Assembly (NCBI GenBank): GCA_964527215.1
Contig: CAZGNZ010000028.1
Span: forward strand, 1-58,380
Source of the DNA: CAZGNZ01 sp964527215
GTDB lineage: Bacteria; Fidelibacterota; Marinisomatia; SCGC-AAA003-L08; JACNLC01
DNA: 58,380 nucleotides
Reading direction: 5' to 3'
Under the pieces are notes generated by a model that had not been told where the DNA came from, searched no databases, and saw only the letters and a list, made by a program, of their open reading frames with translations. How positions within the stretch are numbered: position 1 is the stretch's first letter; each line of letters begins with the position of its first letter. Below are positions 9,735 through 16,502 of this stretch, one piece after another. The translations under genes were made by a program, and so were the position numbers.

Positions 9735-10112
9735 TTATTGGGATTTATAATCTGTCAGTATCTTCAGCAAATCGTTCAATCCACGGCGGAGTTTTTTCAA
9801 AACTTCAATATCCACAGCAGGAATAAATTCCGGTTCCGGAGTATCTGAGGGTATCTCAAGCTGGTTTTTGCTGCTCTGTCTGAAGTATTGCCGTGCACCT
9901 TCGATAGTGTACTTCCGGCTGTACAGCAATTCTTTAATCGTCCGGATGATTTCAATGTCTTTGGCACGGTACACTCGATTGCCGGCACTGTTTTTTTCCG
10001 GATGCAGATTAGGAAATTCTTTTTCCCAGAAACGAAGCACGTATTGTTTCAGATCGGTCATCTGACTGACCTCACTGATGGAGTAGTATAATTTATTTCC
10101 CTGGTCTGACAT
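9735..10112 (-). CDS. MerR-type transcriptional regulator
   Basis: A 125-residue protein with an N-terminal winged helix of the MerR fold (YSISEVSQMTDLKQYVLRFW, residues ~9-28) and the wing segment NRVYRAKDIEIIRTIKELLY. A short C-terminal helix (IEVLKKLRRGLNDLLKIL) would form the dimer coiled coil. There is no effector domain and no Cys cluster for metal sensing. It belongs to the small MerR-like class that often sits in housekeeping clusters of FCB and delta-type bacteria. It is the last protein gene of the minus-strand translation block, 53 bp after the deacetylase. Its targets cannot be inferred. Confidence 0.85.
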   Translation of the reverse strand: MSDQGNKLYYSISEVSQMTDLKQYVLRFWEKEFPNLHPEKNSAGNRVYRAKDIEIIRTIKELLYSRKYTIEGARQYFRQSSKNQLEIPSDTPEPEFIPAVDIEVLKKLRRGLNDLLKILTDYKSQ

Positions 10113-10165
10113 ACTGATTTTTATCTTATAGAATGACTTTAACTTAATGAAAATAGTGTATTCAT

Positions 10166-10918
10166 CTACAGTAATTCTTTCACGCCGGTGGTGGCATTTG
10201 CGCAGAAATGAATGATATTTTCCTTTATCAGCTCCAGCCCCAAATGCCCGGAAGTTTTGCGAAGGACACTGCCAGGCCCGTCAATGCTGTATACCATCCG
10301 TCGGGGTATGTACCGGACATTCTGACGGGAAACGAAATGAAATCCAGGTTTCATCTGCCCGTAAACAGTGTGATATCCCGCTTCAGCCGCCAGTTCCCAG
10401 ATACAGGGGACCATTGCATTGAACGGAGCGGTAAGGCTGAGCACAGGTGATCCGGTGATTTCTTCAAGAACGGCCTTGGATGTCTGCAGCTGACGGCGGA
10501 TTTCTGATACGGTCAATTGGGTAAACGACTGATGATTGCAGCCGTGGCTGGCAATTTCCCATCCTGCCTGATGCAGTGCAATAATCTGGTCTCGGTTGAC
10601 ATGGGCAGACCGGTTGAGTCCGAAATGGATATCCCAGTCGTTATTCCGTCCGATATAGTCCGTTATAACAAATACAACTCCCACTGCCCCGAATTCTTCC
10701 ATCACGGGGTATGCCTGCGAATATACCACCTCATAGGCATCATCAAACGTGAGAATGACTGAAGACGCACCGGAATGCTTCCCCTCTGATGTGACAAACT
10801 GATAGCCAGCCTGATGAAGTGCATTCAGGTGTAAACGAAAACGGGCTGGATGTATGACATTCAGCCCGAGTTCACTGCGAGATTCTATTTTATGATAGGT
10901 GAGTGCCGGAATTTCCAG
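10166..10918 (-). CDS. Polysaccharide deacetylase (NodB/CE4 family), start codon non-standard or missing
   Basis: Conserved reading extends well upstream of the first standard start (GTG at 10729). The frame reads IPALTYHKIES, then VILTFDDAYE with the catalytic Asp pair, before that GTG. It continues with the metal motif SHGCNH (H-x3-H). The frame opens directly after the stop of ald, in the same frame, and contains no ATG, GTG or TTG before the TFDD motif. The only candidates are CTG at 10918 or ATT a little further in, so 10918 is a best guess, giving about 250 residues. The enzyme would deacetylate N-acetylated sugars in peptidoglycan or surface polysaccharide. I see no signal peptide. Initiation may depend on coupling to ald, or a base may be miscalled. 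Confidence 0.75.
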   Translation of the reverse strand: MEIPALTYHKIESRSELGLNVIHPARFRLHLNALHQAGYQFVTSEGKHSGASSVILTFDDAYEVVYSQAYPVMEEFGAVGVVFVITDYIGRNNDWDIHFGLNRSAHVNRDQIIALHQAGWEIASHGCNHQSFTQLTVSEIRRQLQTSKAVLEEITGSPVLSLTAPFNAMVPCIWELAAEAGYHTVYGQMKPGFHFVSRQNVRYIPRRMVYSIDGPGSVLRKTSGHLGLELIKENIIHFCANATTGVKELL

Positions 10919-10921
10919 GAG

Positions 10922-12040
10922 TTAATCCATAATGAAAGATTCCGGTGCAACCAGATCCAGATTAAAGGCTTCCGCCACACCCCAATGTGTTACTTTTCCG
11001 TCATAGGCATTGAGGCCTTTCAGCAGCGCCGTATCGTCCTTCAATGCCTGCTTGCAGCCTTTGTTGGCAAGCTGCAGAACATATGGAAAAGTCACATTGG
11101 TCAGAGCGGTTGTGGAAGTATATGGTACTGCACCCGGCATATTGGCAACGCAGTAATGCAGGATACCTTCTTCCACGAAAGTTGGATTCTCATGGGTTGT
11201 GGGTCGGCAGGTTTCAACACAGCCGCCCTGATCAACCGCAACATCCACAATGACAGACCTTGGTTTCATCAGTGAAAGCATCTCACGGGTCACCAGATTG
11301 GGTGCTTTCGCTCCCACCAGCAGTACTGCTCCAATCAGCAGATCTGTATGAGGCAGCAGTGCTTTGATGTTATGAGAATTTGAGTATAGGGTGATTACAT
11401 TCGGAGGCATGACATCAGAGAGATATTTCAGCCGATTCGGATCAATATCCAGAATATACACTTTTGCCCCAAGTCCTGCAGCCAGTTTGGTCGCGTTGGC
11501 TCCAACGATTCCTCCGCCAAGCACAACCACAGTCGCTGGTTCAACTCCCGGAACACCACTCATCAGGACACCCCGTCCGCCGGCATTGGCTTCAAGGCAT
11601 TTTGCACCTTCCTGAACAGCCATGCGTCCGGCAACCTCGCTCATCGGAACCAGCAGCGGAAGACCGCGGTCCTCAGATTCTACGGTTTCATACGCAATGG
11701 CAATTGCTTTGGTTTTCAGGAAATCGAGTGTCAGCTGTCGGTCCGCAGCAAAATGGAAATAGGTAAAGACGATCTGTCCTTCCCGAATCATTTCCAATTC
11801 AACGGGTTGAGGTTCTTTGACCTTAACTATCATCTCGGATTTGGCAAAAATTTCTGAAGCAGTGTCAATAATGGTTGCTCCGGCTTCAATGTACTGTTCA
11901 TTGGAAAATCCGCTGCCCAGTCCGCCGTTGTTTTCTACCAGAACCTGATGACCGGCCTTGGTCAGTTCCTCAACGCCAAAGGGAATCATGGAAATTCGAT
12001 TTTCATTGTTCTTAATTTCCTTTGGTACACCAATAATCAT
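10922..12040 (-). CDS. ald: Alanine dehydrogenase
   Basis: A 372-residue protein, the usual family length. It starts MIIGVPKEIKNNENRISMIP, which carries the pyruvate-binding Arg and the conserved Lys region. The NAD-binding glycine motif VVLGGGIVGANA lies near residue 172 and PGAVPYTST near 300. Known reaction: reversible NAD-dependent oxidative deamination of L-alanine to pyruvate and ammonia, in the cytoplasm. The start is strongly supported by AAAGGGGGA 3-4 bases before ATG. It lies 32 bp downstream of pnp and is followed in the same frame by the deacetylase, so both are probably on one transcript. Confidence 0.96.
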   Translation of the reverse strand: MIIGVPKEIKNNENRISMIPFGVEELTKAGHQVLVENNGGLGSGFSNEQYIEAGATIIDTASEIFAKSEMIVKVKEPQPVELEMIREGQIVFTYFHFAADRQLTLDFLKTKAIAIAYETVESEDRGLPLLVPMSEVAGRMAVQEGAKCLEANAGGRGVLMSGVPGVEPATVVVLGGGIVGANATKLAAGLGAKVYILDIDPNRLKYLSDVMPPNVITLYSNSHNIKALLPHTDLLIGAVLLVGAKAPNLVTREMLSLMKPRSVIVDVAVDQGGCVETCRPTTHENPTFVEEGILHYCVANMPGAVPYTSTTALTNVTFPYVLQLANKGCKQALKDDTALLKGLNAYDGKVTHWGVAEAFNLDLVAPESFIMD

Positions 12041-12072
12041 AAATCCCCCTTTCTCTAAGGATTTAATAAGCG

Positions 12073-14241
12073 TTATCTTCTGGGATTCCGCTTATTGCGA
12101 TTTCTGTTAAATCCGCCTGAATTCCGGTTCTCTCCTCTCTCCCGTTGCTGTTCCCGGAAATTCTCTGGCTTTGGCAATAAAGCCTTCATACTGAAATTAT
12201 ATCGTCCCATATCATCTATATTTAACAGTTTAACAAGAACGATCTCACCGTTTTTAACAACATCTTCCACGCGGTTGACACGTTCCCAGCGCAGCTCGGA
12301 TATGTGTACGAGTCCGGAAACTGTCGGAGAAATATTTACAAAACATCCGAAATCGGTTATACGGTCAACCACACCTTTGTAGGTGCGGCCCACTTCCGGA
12401 ACCAGACCGTAGCTGTCTATCTCATCCTTTGCCTCACGCAGCAGTTCATTGTCATTTCCGAAAATGACCACAGAACCGTCATCTTCCACGGAAATTTCAC
12501 AGTCATACTTGGCCGTTAATGCGCGGATATTTTTTCCACCGGGACCAATCAGAATACTGATCATATCCACCGGAATATTGCACTGTGCGATCTTGGGTGC
12601 ATGTTTGGATATCTCAGTTCTGGGTTTATCCATGACGGCCGTCATTTTTTCAAGAATGTGCAGGCGGGCATCCCTGGCCTGTTCGAGAGCTTTCCGCATC
12701 AATTCTACAGGAAGACCGTCAATTTTCAGATCCATCTGAATGGCAGTGACGCCTTCGGCTGATCCTGCCACCTTGAAATCCATGTCTCCAAGATGGTCTT
12801 CTGTTCCCAGAATGTCTGTCAGAATCTGGTATTCATTTTCGCTTTCCATAACCAGTCCCATGGCAACACCGGCGATGGGAGTTTTGATGGGTACACCAGC
12901 GTCCATCAGAGACATTGTACCGCCGCATACTGTCGCCATCGATGACGAACCATTGGATTCCAGAATATCTGAAACAATACGCAGGGTATACGGGAAATCC
13001 TCGTGTGCCGGAAGCACCCGTTTCAAAGCTCTTTCTGCCAGGTTCCCGTGTCCAACCTCACGCCGTGACGTACTGCGCATCATTCGGACTTCACCCACCG
13101 AGTAGGGCGGGAAATTGTAGTGAAGCATAAACCGTTTATAGGTCACGCCTTCCAAATTGTCCAGCATTTGCTCATCTTTTTTACCGCCAAGGGTTGTTAC
13201 GACCAGTGCCTGGGTTTCTCCACGCGTAAATACGGCAGAACCGTGTGTTCTCGGGAGAATATCCACATCGATGTCGATATCTCTGACTTTTAGAGGGTCG
13301 CGACCGTCTGCACGGGTGCCGGCAAGGGTTCGCTTGCGGAGATCTGCAGTGATCTGCTCATCAATATAGTTTTTGATATACCCGGCATCATCAGGGTACT
13401 CTTCTTCCAGTGTTGTCTGTATCTCCTTGATAAAGGCATCTATGTCGCTGTACCGTTCGTGTTTCTGCTTTGGTTCATTCAGAGGTTCAATGCGTCCGGA
13501 GATCAGTTTTTCAATTTTTTCATCAAGTTCAGTATTGGGCTCCGGCTCGATAACTTCCCGCTTGGGTTTGCCGCATTCCGCAACCAGTTCCTTCTGTACG
13601 TTGATAATATCCTTAATGGCTTCATGGGCATACTGTATGGCGGAGAGAATATTGTCTTCTGAAACAAAGTCTGCTTCGCCTTCTACCATCACGATGGAAT
13701 CTTCGGTACCGGAAACAATGAGTTCCATTTCACTGTTTTCCATCATGGAATTTTGAGGATTAACGGAATATTTGCCGTCTATTTTACCAATTCTGACGGT
13801 CGCGATTGGACCGTCCCAGGGTATATCGGAAATGGATAATGCAGTGGATGCTGCAATTGTACCCAGGATGTCAGCTTCATTTTCCTTGTCATAGGACAGG
13901 GTGTTAATAATAATTTGTACTTCGCTTTTGAATCCTTTGGGAAACAAGGGCCGGATGGGACGGTCGGTCAAACGGGCTGCTATCACTTCAAGGTCGGACG
14001 GCCGAGCTTCACGTTTGAAAAATCCACCGGGTATTTTGCCGGAAGCATAGAATTTTTCACGATATTCAACTGACATCGGAAAAAAACCGCGGTCGGCCTC
14101 TTCCTCTTTCTTTGCGGTTGCCGTTGCCAGAACGACAGTGTCGCCGCTGCGAATCATCACAGCGCCATCTGCCTGCTTCGCGAGTTTCCCTGTCTCGAAG
14201 ACCAATTCGGATCCTGCGAGATCAAGAGTTTTTGTGATCAT
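12073..14241 (-). CDS. pnp: Polyribonucleotide nucleotidyltransferase (PNPase)
   Basis: A 722-residue phosphorolytic 3'-5' exoribonuclease of the standard size. It has two RNase PH-like domains (FYASGKIPGGFFKREARPSD in the first; RADGRDPLKVRDIDIDVDIL and RREVGHGNLAERAL in the second). A KH domain (ISILIGPGGKNIRALTAKY, near residue 560) and an S1 domain (GVVDRITDFGCFVNISPTV, near 630) follow, ending in a short Arg/Asn-rich tail. Known role: mRNA decay and RNA tailing in the cytoplasm, often within a degradosome. It is preceded by rpsO with only 20 bp between them, the classical rpsO-pnp pair. A good AAGGA ribosome site precedes the ATG. Confidence 0.98.
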   Translation of the reverse strand: MITKTLDLAGSELVFETGKLAKQADGAVMIRSGDTVVLATATAKKEEEADRGFFPMSVEYREKFYASGKIPGGFFKREARPSDLEVIAARLTDRPIRPLFPKGFKSEVQIIINTLSYDKENEADILGTIAASTALSISDIPWDGPIATVRIGKIDGKYSVNPQNSMMENSEMELIVSGTEDSIVMVEGEADFVSEDNILSAIQYAHEAIKDIINVQKELVAECGKPKREVIEPEPNTELDEKIEKLISGRIEPLNEPKQKHERYSDIDAFIKEIQTTLEEEYPDDAGYIKNYIDEQITADLRKRTLAGTRADGRDPLKVRDIDIDVDILPRTHGSAVFTRGETQALVVTTLGGKKDEQMLDNLEGVTYKRFMLHYNFPPYSVGEVRMMRSTSRREVGHGNLAERALKRVLPAHEDFPYTLRIVSDILESNGSSSMATVCGGTMSLMDAGVPIKTPIAGVAMGLVMESENEYQILTDILGTEDHLGDMDFKVAGSAEGVTAIQMDLKIDGLPVELMRKALEQARDARLHILEKMTAVMDKPRTEISKHAPKIAQCNIPVDMISILIGPGGKNIRALTAKYDCEISVEDDGSVVIFGNDNELLREAKDEIDSYGLVPEVGRTYKGVVDRITDFGCFVNISPTVSGLVHISELRWERVNRVEDVVKNGEIVLVKLLNIDDMGRYNFSMKALLPKPENFREQQRERGENRNSGGFNRNRNKRNPRR

Positions 14242-14261
14242 ATTTTTTCCTTTTTCGTTTT

Positions 14262-14531
14262 CTATTTACGAATCCCTAAACGCTGTTTCAGTTCGACAAA
14301 TGTTTTGGGATCGCGCTTTTTAATGTAATTAAGCAGGCGGCGTCTCTTGGATACTAATTTTATCAAACCTCGGCGACCGGCATGATCTTTTTTATTTTGT
14401 TTCAGATGTTCGGTGATATTCCTTATACGCTCTGTAAAAATAGCAATCTGAGCTTCAACTGCACCGGTGTTTTTATCACTTCCGCCGAATTGTTCGACTA
14501 ATTCGTGCTTTTTATCCTTTGTAATTGACAT
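14262..14531 (-). CDS. rpsO: 30S ribosomal protein S15
   Basis: 89 residues, the standard length, with the signature stretch of S15 (EAQIAIFTERIRNITEHLK, HAGRRGLIKLVSKRRRLLNY). It binds the central domain of 16S rRNA early in small-subunit assembly. It lies 19 bp after ribF and 20 bp before pnp. A TTAGGAG ribosome site is seen 11-13 bases upstream of the ATG. In E. coli S15 represses its own translation through a leader structure; I see no obvious equivalent in the 19-bp gap. Confidence 0.98.
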   Translation of the reverse strand: MSITKDKKHELVEQFGGSDKNTGAVEAQIAIFTERIRNITEHLKQNKKDHAGRRGLIKLVSKRRRLLNYIKKRDPKTFVELKQRLGIRK

Positions 14532-14550
14532 TAGAGCACTTACTCCTAAC

Positions 14551-15495
14551 TTATCTTTTTCTCTTTAACCATTCAAGGCAGTGATTTCTGTCATCACTGA
14601 TCTTTTTTATTAACCTTTTCGTATTGTCAAATTTAACTTCTTTTCGAAGATAGCTCCTGAATACAATTATTACTTTTTGTTCCAACAGACTGAAGTTTTC
14701 GTCATCCAGAATATGGACTTCAATCTGCCTCAGAAGATTGTCTCCGAAAGTCGGTCGATTTCCAATATTGCAGATGCCCGGCAGAATATCATTTTCCAGA
14801 TGAACCTGAACGCAGTACACACCATTTGGCGGAATCAAATGGCTGGGATGTTCCGGAACCACATTTGCGGTCGGAAACCCCAATGAACGTCCTCTGCCAG
14901 CACCTTTTGTAACTGTTCCGCGTATTTCAAAATTCCAGCCCAGCATCCCGTTCGCTTTTTCAATCTCGTGATTTAAGATCAGCTCACGGATGCGGGTGCT
15001 GCTGACGACTTCACTGCCGTCTTCCACCGGCTCAAGCACATGAAGCCGGTAATCATGCATTTCAGACTGGTTTGCCAGAAAATCAGCATCCCCTTTTCGA
15101 TTGTGTCCGAAATGATGATCATATCCAACCACGATGTCCGTGGGATGGAAATGTTTTATCAGGACTGATTCCAGAAATGTTGATGCAGTCATTCTGGAAA
15201 AAGCTTCATCAAATGGAATCACCAGCAAATAATCAATCCCGTTTGCATCGATCTGCATGCATTTGCGTCTGATTCCCGTAATCAGGATTTTTGCATTTTC
15301 ACCCGGTTGTTTTGTAACATGCTGCGGGTGAGGGTCAAACGTAACGGCCGCACTGACGACGCCTTTGGAATGCGCCAGGGATACGGTTTCCTGAAAAATG
15401 GCAGTATGCCCCTGATGGACACCATCAAACGTGCCGATTGTCAGAACGGATGCGTCAAATACCGGCAAATCCGTCAGGCTGCGGAAGATATCCAT
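14551..15495 (-). CDS. ribF: Bifunctional riboflavin kinase / FMN adenylyltransferase
   Basis: A 314-residue protein. The N-terminal FAD synthetase domain has the nucleotidyltransferase motif GTFDGVHQGH near residue 22 and STRIRELI near 165. The C-terminal flavokinase domain has GRGRSLGFPTANV near 200 and NGVYCVQV. Known reactions: riboflavin to FMN, then FMN to FAD. Its start overlaps the last 22 bases of truB, indicating translational coupling. The truB-ribF-rpsO order is common in bacteria. Confidence 0.97.
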   Translation of the reverse strand: MDIFRSLTDLPVFDASVLTIGTFDGVHQGHTAIFQETVSLAHSKGVVSAAVTFDPHPQHVTKQPGENAKILITGIRRKCMQIDANGIDYLLVIPFDEAFSRMTASTFLESVLIKHFHPTDIVVGYDHHFGHNRKGDADFLANQSEMHDYRLHVLEPVEDGSEVVSSTRIRELILNHEIEKANGMLGWNFEIRGTVTKGAGRGRSLGFPTANVVPEHPSHLIPPNGVYCVQVHLENDILPGICNIGNRPTFGDNLLRQIEVHILDDENFSLLEQKVIIVFRSYLRKEVKFDNTKRLIKKISDDRNHCLEWLKRKR

Positions 15496-16130
15496 TCCTT
15501 CAGTTCCTCAATACGTACGGCATTTTCTTCTGTGAAATCGCCAATGCGCGTACGGACCAATTCTGTTAAGTATCCAACAGTGCCCAATGCTTCTGCGATA
15601 TCCCGTGCCAGTGCCCGAATATAAGTTCCGCGACCGCAGACAACCCTGATTCTGAACTCATCCGGCTTCCATTTATCCAGTTTTATACTGCTGATTTTCA
15701 CTTCCCGGGGTTCACGTTCCACGACATGACCCTTTCGAGCCAGTTTGTACAGGCGTTTTCCGTTCTGCCGCAACGCAGAAAACATCGGTGGGATTTGTTT
15801 AATTTGACCGGTAAAGGAGTTCAGAACGGACAGCAGTTCTGCATCAGAATACTCAGGAACAGCTGCAGTCTTTACTGTTTTTCCGGTCGGATCAAGAGTG
15901 TCCGTTCGAGAGCCCAGTTTCACAGTGGCAGCATATTCCTTTTCAAGGTCCATATAATACTCTGCCTTTTTGGTCATTTTCCCAAAACAAAGCACAAGTA
16001 TGCCTTCTGCAAAAGGATCCAGCGTGCCGGTGTGGCCAACTTTGGAAGGCTTGACCAACGGACGTACTTTGCGAATCACATCAAACGAAGACCAGTCTCG
16101 GGGCTTCCAAAAGGCATGGACTGCATCCAT
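15474..16130 (-). CDS. truB: tRNA pseudouridine-55 synthase
   Basis: A 218-residue TruB with the catalytic motif KVGHTGTLDPFAEGIL (Asp near residue 38), LEKEYAATVKLG, the PPMFSALRQNGKRLYKLAR stretch and the C-terminal GTYIRALARDI segment. It lacks the extra C-terminal PUA domain present in E. coli TruB, as many short bacterial TruBs do. It makes the invariant pseudouridine 55 in the tRNA T-loop. It begins immediately after the rbfA stop (TAA directly followed by ATG), with AAGGATGAAG inside rbfA as ribosome site. Confidence 0.97.
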   Translation of the reverse strand: MDAVHAFWKPRDWSSFDVIRKVRPLVKPSKVGHTGTLDPFAEGILVLCFGKMTKKAEYYMDLEKEYAATVKLGSRTDTLDPTGKTVKTAAVPEYSDAELLSVLNSFTGQIKQIPPMFSALRQNGKRLYKLARKGHVVEREPREVKISSIKLDKWKPDEFRIRVVCGRGTYIRALARDIAEALGTVGYLTELVRTRIGDFTEENAVRIEELKEWISSAA

Positions 16131-16502
16131 TTAATCTTCATCCTTATGGAGTTTCCGGATCAGCCGGTCAATATTCTCCGCCTGCTCCATGGTGTCGTCA
16201 TAATAAAACCGCAGACTTGGAATGTGACGGATACGCAGCTGATTTCCCATCAGATATCTTACCGCGCTGCGCTTCTGCATCAGTATCTGAATGATTTCAT
16301 CCGCCGGAACCGGATTGTCCAGAAAACTGACGTAAACCTTTGCAATCCGCAGGTCGGCAGTCATGGAAACTTTTGTAATGGTCAGAAGGCCCGCCTGTGG
16401 GATGTTGATCTCCGAGATAAAAATATCGCCCAGTATTTGCTTTATTTCATCTGCCAGGCGGTCAGCACGTTTAAATGGCCTGTGTGAAAACTGCGGTGTT
16501 AT
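16131..16502 (-). CDS. rbfA: Ribosome-binding factor A, apparent ATA start overlapping the infB stop
   Basis: The first standard start (ATG at 16364) would give only the C-terminal half. Upstream codons in frame clearly continue the family: FSHRPFKRADRLADEIKQIL, then INIPQAGLLTITKVS before the ATG. The frame is closed by TAA at 16519-16517. Between that stop and the conserved region no ATG, GTG or TTG occurs. ATA at 16502-16500 is preceded by AAAAGGA with a 7-base spacer and overlaps the infB stop as ATAA, the geometry of a normal ATGA junction. This start gives 123 residues, the usual RbfA length; ATT at 16508 is possible but sits only one base from the ribosome site. RbfA binds the 30S subunit and helps 16S rRNA 5'-end maturation. 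Position between infB and truB is canonical. Confidence 0.88.
   Translation of the reverse strand: MTPQFSHRPFKRADRLADEIKQILGDIFISEINIPQAGLLTITKVSMTADLRIAKVYVSFLDNPVPADEIIQILMQKRSAVRYLMGNQLRIRHIPSLRFYYDDTMEQAENIDRLIRKLHKDED

Noticed and set aside
16131..16364. A 77-residue RbfA starting at ATG 16364
   Set aside because: It would lose the conserved N-terminal half, which is present upstream in frame.
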